Shown: positions 46,867 through 55,178, counted from the stretch's first letter. The stretch: 64,000 nt of DNA from Paenisporosarcina indica (GCF_001939075.1 NZ_MPTA01000001.1:1-64000); one strand, 5' to 3'. Notes: generated by a model from the sequence alone, not told the origin. Numbers and translations: made by a program.

Positions 46867-47277
46867 TTAGTTTGGGGAATTTCGATCCGTGTTTTCCTGT
46901 TTAGCAGGTGAATCCTTATTGTCTTCATACAATGATTCATCGGTTTTCGGCATTTTCTGTTTTTGAGATTTTGGAAAAGCCTGTTTTGCACCAGACTGCG
47001 GAGTTTTGTTTTGTACAGCATCATTATAATACTGAACACTATACATGGAACCTTCTTCCACCATGCGGTTGTCATCCGGGTCATTTGGATCCGAGTGTCC
47101 GGCTTTGGTTTCCATTGTTGGTTTGACATTTCTTGAATCCAAAAATGAAGATACTTTGGTTTTTGTGTTTTTTATCGACGTTTTTGCTTTGTCTCTGTTT
47201 GCGGATTTTGTGAAGTACACATAAGCTAGGGTGGCAAGACCTCCGATAAGTAATGAACGACCACTTCCTTTTAACAT
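46867..47277 (-). CDS. Small membrane-anchored hydrophilic protein
   Basis: A 136-residue protein with one N-terminal hydrophobic segment (LLIGGLATLAYVYF, residues 9-22), then a Lys-rich and Asp/Asn/Pro-rich tail (AGHSDPNDPDDNRMVEEGSM). The upstream part of the open frame (to 47355) has no ribosome binding site; ATG 47277 follows GGAGGG with good spacing. The layout resembles YtxH-like proteins but similarity is weak. Function unknown. Confidence 0.6.
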   Translation of the reverse strand: MLKGSGRSLLIGGLATLAYVYFTKSANRDKAKTSIKNTKTKVSSFLDSRNVKPTMETKAGHSDPNDPDDNRMVEEGSMYSVQYYNDAVQNKTPQSGAKQAFPKSQKQKMPKTDESLYEDNKDSPAKQENTDRNSPN

Positions 47278-47434
47278 CTTCATCCCTCCATGTAGGTAGC
47301 AATTTTGTTTATATAGTAGTGATACCCACTTTAAACAAGTATCACACATCTTCAAATTGAATATGTTACATATGACTAAATGGTAAATTAGTAAATAGTG
47401 CTTTTTGCTAGAAAGAAAGGGTTACTCAATCAAG

Positions 47435-47465
47435 AAAAAAGGAGCTTCCCTAAATGAGAGGCTCC
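47435..47465 (-). terminator. Minus-strand terminator of small ORF
   Basis: On the minus strand GGAGC pairs with GCTCC and is followed by TTTTTT. Confidence 0.7.
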
Positions 47466-47470
47466 AGGTT

Positions 47471-47599
47471 CTATGCTCTATTTCTTCTCCATGCAATGTA
47501 AAGGAGAGAAATGAATTGAGATTGGGAAGATTGCAAGATGCAGGTTCGTGATTTTAGAGTCCTTCTTCCGTAAAAATGAGATGCTTTTAATGGAAGCAT
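47471..47599 (-). CDS. Possible 42-residue basic protein
   Basis: ATG 47599 with AAGGAG 10 bp upstream opens a 42-codon frame (MLPLKASHFYGRRTLKSRTC to LLYIAWRRNRA), with nine Arg/Lys and no acidic residue. A U-rich terminator begins just after the stop. The combination of start site, frame and terminator suggests a real small gene in the 580-bp gap 47278-47858. Unrecognised. Confidence 0.45.
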   Translation of the reverse strand: MLPLKASHFYGRRTLKSRTCILQSSQSQFISLLYIAWRRNRA

Positions 47600-47858
47600 G
47601 AAAATTAATTCTCCTTGCGAAAATAGTCGTGAATGCTCACAAGGAGAAATTATAAGGGGAATTAGGCTTATTGGTCAATAAAAAACCGCTAAATACAATA
47701 AAATTATGTTATCTAAATAGTGCTTGTAGCATAAATATTTAGATAATTATATTCTCGGAAATTGTTCAGTTAGATTGGACGATCTATAAAATTGGTTTCT
47801 ATTTCGATTAATATTTTTATCTAAGTTACAATAAAGTAACCATGGGGAGGTTAATCAA

Positions 47859-48470
47859 TTGAAGACTTTATTGCTAACAGGTTTTGAACCATTTTTATCT
47901 TTTACGCTCAATCCAACAATGAAGATTGTGGAAGAATTAAACGGACAACATATTGGGGATTTTCAAATTGTCGGGAAGACGATGACTGTCGATTTCAAAT
48001 CTTCGGGTGAACAATTGATATCATTCATTAAAGAGGTGAAACCCGATGCAATCATTTCATTAGGTCTCGCAGGGGGACGTTCTAAAATCACGCTCGAGCG
48101 AATTGCGATAAATATTAAAGATGGTGCGGCAGATAATGAAGGGAATATTCCTGTAGACGAAATGATTCAACTGGACGGTCCAGCGGGATATATGTCAACA
48201 TTACCCATTCGATTGATGGTAGAGAAACTACGGGAGTTAGGATATCCTGCATCGATTTCAAACACTGCCGGAACTTATCTATGCAACAACGTAATGTATG
48301 AGGGACTTCATTACGTGCAAACGAATGACATGGATATCCCATCCGGTTTTATCCACATTCCTGCTTCACACGCACTGGCAATTGAACATGGAGATGTCCC
48401 GAGTTGGTCTCATGACGACTTGAAATCAAGTATTTCAGGATGTATATCGGTTTTATCCGATTCTCTTTAA
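47859..48470 (+). CDS. pcp: Pyrrolidone-carboxylate peptidase
   Basis: A 203-residue cysteine peptidase of family C15 that removes N-terminal pyroglutamate. Active-site regions are recognisable: GLAGGRSKITLERIAIN (Glu), SNTAGTYLCNNVMY (Cys) and GFIHIP followed by the His-containing segment. It starts TTGFEPF-style with LLTGFEPFLSF at residues 4-14. TTG start with GGGGAGG. It fits the peptide-degrading theme of neighbouring M20 genes. Confidence 0.92.
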   Translation: MKTLLLTGFEPFLSFTLNPTMKIVEELNGQHIGDFQIVGKTMTVDFKSSGEQLISFIKEVKPDAIISLGLAGGRSKITLERIAINIKDGAADNEGNIPVDEMIQLDGPAGYMSTLPIRLMVEKLRELGYPASISNTAGTYLCNNVMYEGLHYVQTNDMDIPSGFIHIPASHALAIEHGDVPSWSHDDLKSSISGCISVLSDSL

Positions 48471-48823
48471 AACAATGAAATAGAGATCGAAGGACTACCA
48501 CTATCAAAATTGGTGGTAGATTCGGTTTTGTTCAAAGTTTTTATCCCACATCTGCAATTTGTCAATTCGCTCCGTTAAACACACCAATTCTCGTAGTTCT
48601 TGCATTAATTCTATCTTGATTGTTCACTAGTACTAGTCTATTTTTTTCGGAGATTATTAATTGAATATTCCGAATGGAGCAATAAATATGTATAATAGAA
48701 TGTATGTAATAGATTGCTGTTGATATTGAATGGAAAATGAGTGAGTGCATTTGCGCCTAGCGCAATTGTACGATCAACAACAGGTTAGTTTAGCAATGCT
48801 AATAGAAAAATAACTTAAAGGAA

Positions 48824-50269
48824 GTGGCACCCATTACAACTAAGACCGTTTCTGTGAAGGATTATCTTAAAAGCAATAAAGAGCGTTTTGAAGAGATTAG
48901 CAAGTTTATCTGGAACCATCCGGAAACCAGGTTTGAAGAATTTGAGTCAGCGCAATATATGGCGGATGTCTTGGAACAAGAAGGGTTTCAAGTTGAGAGA
49001 AATGTTGCAGGAATTGAAACGGCATTTGTTGCAACATTTGGGAAAGGAAACCCGACGATTGGATTTTTAGGTGAATTCGATGCGTTATCCGGATTAAGTC
49101 AAGAGGCAAATGTAGCCAAGGCAATCCCGCTTGTTCCAAACGGCATCGGTCACGGTTGTGGTCATAATTTACTCGGAACGGGTGCGTTGGCCGCAGCTTT
49201 TGCAGTAAAAGCTTATATGCAAGACCAACTAATCAAAGGAACTGTTAAATTCTATGGATGCCCAGGTGAAGAAGGCGGATCTGGTAAGACATTCATGGTT
49301 CGTGAAGGTGTTTTCAATGGACTAGATGCTGCATTTTCTTGGCATCCTTCACCGGTAAACAGCATTATGAGTTTGTCATCACTTGCTAACTATCAAGTAT
49401 TTTTCCGTTTTAAAGGCATCTCATCCCATGCTGCGAACTCTCCACATTTAGGCCGAAGTGCTCTGGATGCAGTCGAGTTAATGAATGTTGGGGTCAATTA
49501 CTTGCGAGAGCATGTGATTCCTGAAGCGCGTATGCACTATGCGGTTACAAATACGGGAGGCTTTTCACCGAATGTGGTGCAAGCAGATGCTGAAGTTTTG
49601 TATCTGATCCGTGCACCTAAAGTAAATCAAGTGGATGAAATATATAAGAGGGTATGCAAGATTGCTGAAGGAGCGGCACTAATGACAGGGACGGAGATGA
49701 CAATCGAGTTTGATAAAGCCTGTTCAAATTATCGACCGAACCGTTCACTCGAACAAGTTCTTGATCGACAATTACATCTAGTAGGAACGGAACCTGAAAC
49801 TGCCGAAGAGCAGTCCTTTGCCAAATGCATCTGGGAATCTTTAAATGAAGGGGAAAAGAAGAATTCTTACGACTTGAATAAAGGATTCGGGTATAGAGGT
49901 GACGGAAGTGAATTCGAAGGAAAATATTTAGCTGATTCCATTTCGGAATATGTCGCTTCAGACGAAATCATGGCAGGTTCAACAGATGTATCTGATGTTA
50001 GCTGGATTGTGCCAACTGCTCAACTTTCAGCGGCAACTTCAGCATTGGGAACACCACTGCATACATGGCAAATGACCGCTCAAGGAATCAGCACATTTGC
50101 ACACAAGGGGATGTTGCGTGCAGCCGAAGCTATGGCAGGGGCTGCAATCGAACTTTATCAAAACTCCTCTGCTCTTGAAGCGGTTCAAAAAGAGCATCAA
50201 CAGTTAATTGCAAAAGAGCCCTATGTTTGTCCGATCCCTGCGAATGTTAGACCTGGGTCCTTGAAGTAA
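48824..50269 (+). CDS. AbgB-like M20 amidohydrolase
   Basis: A 481-residue M20D metallopeptidase most like AbgB, one subunit of p-aminobenzoyl-glutamate hydrolase in E. coli. Typical blocks are WNHPETRFEEFESAQ, FLGEFDALSG, IGHGCGHNLLGTGALAA, CPGEEGGSGKTFMVR and a large lid region with RYRGDGSEF-like sequence. The GTG at 48824 is the only upstream start seen and its GGA site is too close, so the start is uncertain. An AbgA-like gene lies at 58204-59499 on the other strand, separated by the cassette-like array. A terminator follows. Confidence 0.85.
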   Translation: MAPITTKTVSVKDYLKSNKERFEEISKFIWNHPETRFEEFESAQYMADVLEQEGFQVERNVAGIETAFVATFGKGNPTIGFLGEFDALSGLSQEANVAKAIPLVPNGIGHGCGHNLLGTGALAAAFAVKAYMQDQLIKGTVKFYGCPGEEGGSGKTFMVREGVFNGLDAAFSWHPSPVNSIMSLSSLANYQVFFRFKGISSHAANSPHLGRSALDAVELMNVGVNYLREHVIPEARMHYAVTNTGGFSPNVVQADAEVLYLIRAPKVNQVDEIYKRVCKIAEGAALMTGTEMTIEFDKACSNYRPNRSLEQVLDRQLHLVGTEPETAEEQSFAKCIWESLNEGEKKNSYDLNKGFGYRGDGSEFEGKYLADSISEYVASDEIMAGSTDVSDVSWIVPTAQLSAATSALGTPLHTWQMTAQGISTFAHKGMLRAAEAMAGAAIELYQNSSALEAVQKEHQQLIAKEPYVCPIPANVRPGSLK

Positions 50270-50335
50270 AAACAAAAGAGACGGGAATTACTAACTACAG
50301 GTACTCTTCTGAGGTGCAAAAACTAAAATCATAAC

Positions 50336-50381
50336 ACAAAAGGACTATCAATTCGCACTCAAATTGGTAGTTCTTTTGTTT
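50336..50381 (+). terminator. Terminator after AbgB-like gene
   Basis: AAAAGGACTATCAATT pairs with AAATTGGTAGTTCTTTT with one bulge, T-rich end. Confidence 0.8.
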
Positions 50382-50507
50382 ATTGATATTTCTGCTTTCT
50401 TACTTTAAAAGTTTCATTACTAGGTGTATAGTTTTTGGTCAAATTGGTCGTTTTACAATAAAAGTTGTAAGGCGGCCAAAATTCCTGTTAATTAATAGCT
50501 ATTTGGA

Positions 50508-50587
50508 GTACTAATAATGTACTAAAACAAGCAGAAGAACTAAAAAAACTAAGAGAAGATTTGCATAAAAATAATAATGAAAATTAG
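50508..50587 (+). pseudogene. 3' remnant of a small coiled-coil gene
   Basis: An open frame without start codon reads NNVLKQAEELKKLREDLHKN and stops at 50587, 10 bp before the first cassette element. It looks like the tail of a gene whose 5' part is gone. Confidence 0.35.
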
Positions 50588-50597
50588 TTATTCTTGT

Positions 50598-50683
50598 TTC
50601 ACTCACCAGTACTTTAGGTGAAGATAACATGGCTGCTTAGGCAAAGTTAGTTTTATTGAACTAACGCAGCAGGTTAGTAATAA
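50598..50683 (+). repeat. Cassette element E0 (full, divergent)
   Basis: Left half TTCACTCACCAGTACTTTAG, middle GGCTGCTTAG, right half TTGAACTAACGCAGCAGGTT. First copy of the array. Confidence 0.7.
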
Positions 50684-50758
50684 GGAAAAAATTACATATA
50701 TGTTGAGAAGTCAAGTATTCTGGGGAAAAAATAGTTTTAAGAAACGTGAGGTATAAGG

Positions 50759-51115
50759 ATGCTTTGGAAAATTTATTTTTGGATAATGTTCGTTTTGTTG
50801 ATAGTGTCAATGTTTTTAGAAAATGAATATGGTTGGGTAGAAACTGTATTAAGAATTGCGAGCACGATTATTGCTTTTATTAACACAGTTGGATTTTATG
50901 GTTATGTATATAAAAAACAATTCTTTTCGCAATCTTTTTGGAAAATCATATTCATAATTACTGTAATAGATGTAATTGTATCTACACTTTACTATGGGTT
51001 TCAAGATGCTGAACTAGGAAAAGGAGGAATTATTTTTGTTTCTGTTTTTACAATTATTATCATGTTTCCTCTTTTGCTTGGTTTATATAGGTATGGATTC
51101 CAAAAACAAAATTAG
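50759..51115 (+). CDS. Small four-helix membrane protein (array gene)
   Basis: A 118-residue protein that is nearly all membrane: four hydrophobic segments (residues about 5-20, 28-50, 60-80, 90-112). ATG follows GTGAGG. No family recognised. First intact gene of the AT-rich array; element E1 follows 75 bp after its stop. Confidence 0.65.
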   Translation: MLWKIYFWIMFVLLIVSMFLENEYGWVETVLRIASTIIAFINTVGFYGYVYKKQFFSQSFWKIIFIITVIDVIVSTLYYGFQDAELGKGGIIFVSVFTIIIMFPLLLGLYRYGFQKQN

Positions 51116-51190
51116 TAATTTCTTACCACTGATTTCGCGTTAAGTGTAAATGGTCAAAGCAATTACGTGAGTTAGAGTTGGAATTTCTTA

Positions 51191-51268
51191 TTCAACTAAC
51201 GGAGTGCTTTACTTCATGAAGGAGTAAAGCCTTTTTTCTTATTTAACTAACGGGGCAGTTTAGTTGAG
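51191..51268 (+). repeat. Cassette element E1 (full)
   Basis: Left half TTCAACTAACGGAGTGCTTT, terminator-like stem GCTTTACT/AGTAAAGC with CTTTTTT, right half TTTAACTAACGGGGCAGTTT. Confidence 0.85.
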
Positions 51269-51314
51269 TATGTACATAAGCAGTCATGGAGCTATCGGAA
51301 TAATTCCTGTAATA

Positions 51315-51340
51315 AAAAAAGCACCTAAAAAGGTGCATCA
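51315..51340 (-). terminator. Terminator of leftward array gene
   Basis: On the minus strand GCACCT pairs with AGGTGC, followed by TTTTTTT. Confidence 0.85.
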
Positions 51341-51802
51341 GTTAAAAATCTTCTTAAAGTAATGGATGAACAACAGGTTATAAACAAACTCAACTACAAT
51401 TGAAATACTTAAATCCATTAAATTTGTTTCTTCTAGAGAATAATAAGGTAAGAACGGAAAAATAAAAGTATATCCAATTACTGTTAAAATGATAAAAAGT
51501 AATATGTATCTTAGGAAAATAGGGATAGTTAAACTAATAAACGGGAGAAAAAACTCTTTTTTATTTCCATTTTTATAGATACGAAATAGTACAAATAAAC
51601 CGATAGCATTGATGACAACAAAACAAATCAAATCAATAATATCATATTTATTCATTGAAAAAGGATTATTAACTATCGGTGAAGATAATACAGTAATAGC
51701 TAGTATGAACCAAAAGGTTACTCGATAACTTTTCTTCTTTTTTTCAGTAAAGGAATCTTCCTTTAAAGCTGTAACAAGTGCATTAATATCCCAAATATAC
51801 AT
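51338..51802 (-). CDS. Membrane protein, only leftward gene in array
   Basis: A 154-residue protein with four hydrophobic segments (about residues 27-45, 55-75, 85-115, 130-150). ATG follows AAAGGAG. It is the only gene between 50.6 and 57.8 kb on the minus strand and has its own terminator, unlike its neighbours, which rely on the elements. Unrecognised. Confidence 0.65.
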   Translation of the reverse strand: MYIWDINALVTALKEDSFTEKKKKSYRVTFWFILAITVLSSPIVNNPFSMNKYDIIDLICFVVINAIGLFVLFRIYKNGNKKEFFLPFISLTIPIFLRYILLFIILTVIGYTFIFPFLPYYSLEETNLMDLSISIVVEFVYNLLFIHYFKKIFN

Positions 51803-52033
51803 AATTGACTCCTTTTATGGATTTAAATATAAGTATAGAGATAAAATATTTTCCTAGCTATTATTATTTTTGGGGAAAACTAAATTCATTCTACATATTG
51901 TTTGTTTTACAATTCGGTTAAACTGACTGATCCTGAGATATGAAGAAATAATTAGAAAGGTTTTAAATTAATTTACACATCAAGGCCTGCTAATGGAGGT
52001 GATTTTTAAACTTTATGAGATTGTGAAGGATTA
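51803..52033. other. Array spacer with truncated ORF
   Basis: Mostly AT-rich sequence without a gene. A short frame MEVIFKLYEIVKDYT starts at 51993 and ends against element E2, resembling other truncated frames in the array. Confidence 0.3.
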
Positions 52034-52066
52034 CACTTAAACTAATGCGGCAGTTTAGTTCAATAA
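52034..52066 (+). repeat. Cassette element E2 (right half only)
   Basis: TTAAACTAATGCGGCAGTTT followed by AGTTCAATAA; no left half or terminator. Confidence 0.75.
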
Positions 52067-52103
52067 AGGAAATTCGTCAAGGACAAAAAGAAGGAGAGGT
52101 TAT

Positions 52104-52421
52104 ATGAAAAGAAAAGTAAAACTGTTTAGTATTACATTAGTTTTTGGCATAAGCGCTATTGTTTCGATAATTTTTGATTTAGTTTGGGTTGAATTTGTTA
52201 ATCCGTTATTAATGTTTAATCCCGTATTAGATATACTGTTTCATAACGGCTTTAGCTCTATTATCGACATTGAATTACAACGTCAAGAAACAAATAGTGC
52301 TATATTTCATTATACAAAATGGGCGTTTTTTATTCATTTAGTAAGTTATATTTTAGTAGGAAGACTTATAGATTTAATCAAAAATAAGTTTTTTTTCGGA
52401 AAAGTTTCGGAGTTAAACTGA
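52104..52421 (+). CDS. Two-helix membrane protein (array gene)
   Basis: A 105-residue protein with hydrophobic segments near residues 8-28 and 70-90. ATG follows AAGGAGAGG. Unrecognised. Element E3 (right half only) begins 6 bp after the stop. Confidence 0.6.
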   Translation: MKRKVKLFSITLVFGISAIVSIIFDLVWVEFVNPLLMFNPVLDILFHNGFSSIIDIELQRQETNSAIFHYTKWAFFIHLVSYILVGRLIDLIKNKFFFGKVSELN

Positions 52422-52427
52422 AATTTC

Positions 52428-52460
52428 TTATTGAACTAACGGAGCAGGTTAGTTGAAGAA
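52428..52460 (+). repeat. Cassette element E3 (right half only)
   Basis: TTGAACTAACGGAGCAGGTT then AGTTGAAGAAG. Confidence 0.8.
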
Positions 52461-52535
52461 GGAATTGTTTAATAAATATAGAATATTGTCAAATAGAGAA
52501 AAAAGTTTGATTAAGATTGAAAATAGGTGAAGATT

Positions 52536-52904
52536 ATGACTGAAACAATAAACGAATTGAGACAAAGAGAGTCTCGCGACCTTGAAACAATTAATGCATT
52601 AAAAAAGGAAGGTTCAAATTTTGAAAAAGAACATTATTTGGAACATTATTTTTTCTTAAAATCTGAGTCCTCAATTAATAAAATTGCCAGAAGACTTAGT
52701 AATAAGGGATATGATTTGTATGAACCACAATTGGTTGAAGACGAAGAAAATCAACAAGAACTGTTTCTGTTTAAAGTAGGGAAAAAATGTTATATCCTGC
52801 CTGATAAAATTTTCGAAACAACTAAGTATCTAACAGAGTTAGCAATTAAATTTGGGGGAAATTCCTCCTGTTATGATGGTTGGGAGACACAAGTAATAGA
52901 ATAA
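52536..52904 (+). CDS. RraB-like protein (array gene)
   Basis: A 122-residue protein with the RraB pattern: a helical N-terminus (ELRQRESRDLETINALKKEG), HYLEHYFFLKSESSINKIAR, and the terminal CYDGWETQVI. RraB inhibits RNase E in Proteobacteria; Bacillales lack the same RNase E circuit, so a different role is likely. ATG 52536 follows AGGTGA; a GTG at 52527 is an alternative. A full element (E4) follows. Confidence 0.75.
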   Translation: MTETINELRQRESRDLETINALKKEGSNFEKEHYLEHYFFLKSESSINKIARRLSNKGYDLYEPQLVEDEENQQELFLFKVGKKCYILPDKIFETTKYLTELAIKFGGNSSCYDGWETQVIE

Positions 52905-52946
52905 AGTATTTGTTTTCATTGTCATTCAATATGAATGTCCTTCTTG

Positions 52947-53026
52947 TTCAACTAACGGGTGCTTTACTTCAAGAAGGAGTAAAGCCTTTTTTCTTATTGA
53001 ACTAAAGGTGCAGATTAGTTTATAAG
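52947..53026 (+). repeat. Cassette element E4 (full)
   Basis: Left half TTCAACTAACGGGTGCTTTA, terminator-like stem GCTTTACTTC/GGAGTAAAGC with CTTTTTT, right half TTGAACTAAAGGTGCAGATT. Confidence 0.88.
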
Positions 53027-53074
53027 TACGAATTAGTAACCTAAAGGTGTTTATTAACAAAGGAGGAAGATTTA

Positions 53075-53365
53075 TTGGGAATTTTACTCGAACTGATAGG
53101 TTCAATTGGAACACTTATTTTTTCTTCTATGAAAGATGTTACAGAAGAAGAAATTAACAAAAACATTGAGTTTCTTAAACAATACAAATGGTTTCAAGCA
53201 TATATTGATGATGTACAACGCAATAAGTTAATCAACGAAAATGACAAAGTGCGACATATCATTAGTAAAATAAATATTGAAAAAATGTGGAGAAATACCT
53301 ATCAGAATAAGTATAGAAAAAAATTAGAATTGATGTTACAAAAACAGACAAATAATCTTTGGTAA
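53075..53365 (+). CDS. Small basic helical protein (array gene)
   Basis: A 96-residue protein. A short hydrophobic start (MGILLELIGSIGTLIFSSM) is followed by a charged helical body ending KYRKKLELMLQKQ. TTG start with AAAGGAGGA. Unrecognised. Element E5 begins right after its stop. Confidence 0.6.
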   Translation: MGILLELIGSIGTLIFSSMKDVTEEEINKNIEFLKQYKWFQAYIDDVQRNKLINENDKVRHIISKINIEKMWRNTYQNKYRKKLELMLQKQTNNLW

Positions 53366-53366
53366 C

Positions 53367-53440
53367 TTCTCAAGCTAACGGGTGCTTTAGTTGAAAATCA
53401 GTGAGTTGCTATGGTAGCTCATTTTTCTTATTGAACTAAC
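53367..53440 (+). repeat. Cassette element E5 (right half cut)
   Basis: Left half CTCAAGCTAACGGGTGCTTT, stem TGAGTT/AGCTCA with ATTTTT, then TTGAACTAAC, after which the next gene's ribosome binding site begins at once. Confidence 0.85.
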
Positions 53441-53457
53441 AAATTGGAGGAATTTAG

Positions 53458-53765
53458 ATGGATGCATTAACTTGGTTACAAAAATGGTTTGTTAATCAAT
53501 GTGATGGTGATTGGGAACATTATAATAATATAAAGATTGAAACACTTGATAACCCCGGTTGGATGGTATGGATCAGAGTAGAAAATACGGATGTCGAGGG
53601 AAAAAAATTTGAAAAAGTGTTTATTGATCGAAATGAAACGGACTGGATTCATGGTGAAATTAAAGATGACGAAGAAGGGCGCTATGGATTACACTTTGCG
53701 GGTTATGGTGGACCAGAAAACTAGGTGAAATTTTAGATATATTTAAAGCATGGGTTGATAGTTAA
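53458..53765 (+). pseudogene. Imm53-family immunity protein, frameshifted near 3' end
   Basis: The frame encodes 88 residues matching Imm53 (LTWLQKWFVNQCDGDWEHYN, IKIETLDNPGW) up to GYGGPEN, then meets TAG at 53722. Inserting one base there restores LGEILDIFKAWVDS and a stop at 53763-53765, which completes the family's conserved C-terminus. So one base, probably a T in AAC-TTA, is missing. Imm53 proteins protect against polymorphic toxins; no toxin gene is in the window, making this an orphan. ATG follows GGAGGAA. May be partly functional, decayed or a read error. Confidence 0.85.
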
Positions 53766-53776
53766 TAACAAAGTGC

Positions 53777-53867
53777 TTCTTCACTAACGGGTGGTTTAAT
53801 TGAAGAACATCGAGCTGCTAAATTTGCTCTTTTCTTATTCAACTAACGGAGCAGTTTAGTTGAAGAA
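53777..53867 (+). repeat. Cassette element E6 (full)
   Basis: Left half TTCTTCACTAACGGGTGGTT, stem GAGC/GCTC with TTTTC, right half TTCAACTAACGGAGCAGTTT. Confidence 0.88.
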
Positions 53868-53900
53868 GAAAACTATTAAAATGAATGGTGGTTTGTACAA

Positions 53901-54419
53901 ATGGGTGTATTTATTGAAAAATTGCATGTTACAGACGCAGAAGATTTATTTAATTTTGAACTTGAAAACAGAACTTTTTTCGAGGAAACGGTACCGACGC
54001 GTGGAGATGAATACTATAACCCTGAGACTTTTAAAAAAAGACATGAAACTTTACTTGAAGAACAAGTTCTTGGAGGTTCATGTTTCTATTTAATTAAAGA
54101 TAAAGAAAGCTCAATTCTAGGAAGAATAAATTTAGTGGATATTGATGAATCGGATAAAATCGGTTACCTCGGTTATAGGGTGGGACAAGCACATACTGGC
54201 AAAGGAATTGCTAATAAAGCATTGAAAATATTAGTAGAAACAGTAACTGACGAAAACCTAAAACAAATTAAAGCCAAAACAACAACTAATAACATAGCAT
54301 CCCAAAGAGTTTTAGAGAAAAATGGATTTGAGAGAATAGGAACTAGTAGTGAAGAATTCGAAATGAATGGTCAGAGGGTAAGTTTCGTTTATTATGCTTT
54401 GAATATTTCGTCTTGTTGA
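53901..54419 (+). CDS. GNAT acetyltransferase, RimJ/RimL type (array gene)
   Basis: A 172-residue GNAT protein. The acetyl-CoA loop is YRVGQAHTGKGIANKAL and the C-terminal block is TTTNNIASQRVLEKNGFERIG, typical of RimL-like protein or antibiotic N-acetyltransferases. The upstream site is weak (GGTGG). The last codons and the TGA stop lie inside element E7, so the element supplies the protein's C-terminus. Confidence 0.85.
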   Translation: MGVFIEKLHVTDAEDLFNFELENRTFFEETVPTRGDEYYNPETFKKRHETLLEEQVLGGSCFYLIKDKESSILGRINLVDIDESDKIGYLGYRVGQAHTGKGIANKALKILVETVTDENLKQIKAKTTTNNIASQRVLEKNGFERIGTSSEEFEMNGQRVSFVYYALNISSC

Positions 54420-54506
54420 ACTAACGGGTGCTTTAGTTAAAGATCATCTAGCTGATTGCAGCCATATTCTTATGGAACTAAAAGGGCAGGTTAGTTCCAT
54501 AAGAAT
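54411..54506 (+). repeat. Cassette element E7 (full, extended right stem)
   Basis: Left half TTGAACTAACGGGTGCTTTA, middle stem GCTG/CAGC, right half with a perfect 16-bp inverted repeat ATTCTTATGGAACTAA. Base changes on both arms preserve pairing. Confidence 0.9.
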
Positions 54507-54561
54507 ATGTAATTTGGAAAGATTATCAGCAGTCAAATAAATTGAAAGGGGACGTATAAGT

Positions 54562-54965
54562 TTGATTGATTATTTTGAACGTAAATTTAGATTAAGGGAC
54601 TTTGAAGTGTGGGATGTTCGAGTTAGTGACCAACATTATACTTTAGCCATTTTAGATGAATTTCGACCTGCCACATTTGATGATTTTGAAATTCCATATT
54701 TAATTTATAAGAAGATGACCAGCGTGCAAACTATGTCTCTGCTACATATTTCTCTGATGAATCTGTTAAAGATGAACATAGAGAAATACTCGGTGAATTT
54801 GCACGAATGCTTACAGAACACTTAGCATTGGCACATTGTGAAGTGATTTTAAAGTTTTATCAAGAAAACCCTGAAAAAGCGATAGAACTAATAATGTTAA
54901 CGAAATATGGTTTCAAAGAATCAGATATACCATTAGATAAGTTATTGCACTTTAATCAAGAGTAG
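54562..54965 (+). pseudogene. Unknown array gene with single-base frameshift
   Basis: From TTG 54562 (site AAAGGGGA) the frame reads MIDYFERKFRLRDFEVWDVR to PYLIYKK. At about 54708-54714 a one-base deletion must be repaired to continue with DDQRANYVSATYFSDES and end KLLHFNQE at 54965. The repaired length is 135 codons. Without repair the frame stops at 54825 in unrelated sequence. Family unknown. Element E8 begins 14 bp downstream. Confidence 0.7.
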
Positions 54966-54978
54966 AGACCATTAGTTC

Positions 54979-55070
54979 TTCTTCAACTAACGGGTGCTTT
55001 ACTTGAAGATCGTTGAGCTGCTTAGATGGCTCTTTTTCTGTTCAACTAAAGCAGCAGTTTAGTTGAAGAA
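54979..55070 (+). repeat. Cassette element E8 (full)
   Basis: Left half CTTCAACTAACGGGTGCTTT, stem GAGC..GCTC with TTTTTC, right half with perfect TTCAACTAAA/TTTAGTTGAA arms. Confidence 0.92.
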
Positions 55071-55073
55071 ACA

Positions 55074-55157
55074 TGTTCTAGCTTTGTTCAACAATTGGAA
55101 CATTTAACGGAAGAAAGCTGGAGAATTCAAAAGAGCACCGTAAAAGAAAAGATATAA
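55074..55157 (+). pseudogene. 3' remnant of an array gene
   Basis: A 27-codon frame without start (SSFVQQLEHLTEESWRIQ) begins right at the end of element E8 and stops at 55157. It looks like the tail of a gene whose front has been removed. Confidence 0.35.
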
Positions 55158-55178
55158 TTAAAAGGGAGTGTGACTAAT

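Noticed and set aside
48761..48800. Possible extra array element (CAGGTTAGTTTAG) upstream of the AbgB-like gene
   Set aside because: Only a short match to the right half, no inverted repeat partner and no terminator; likely chance.
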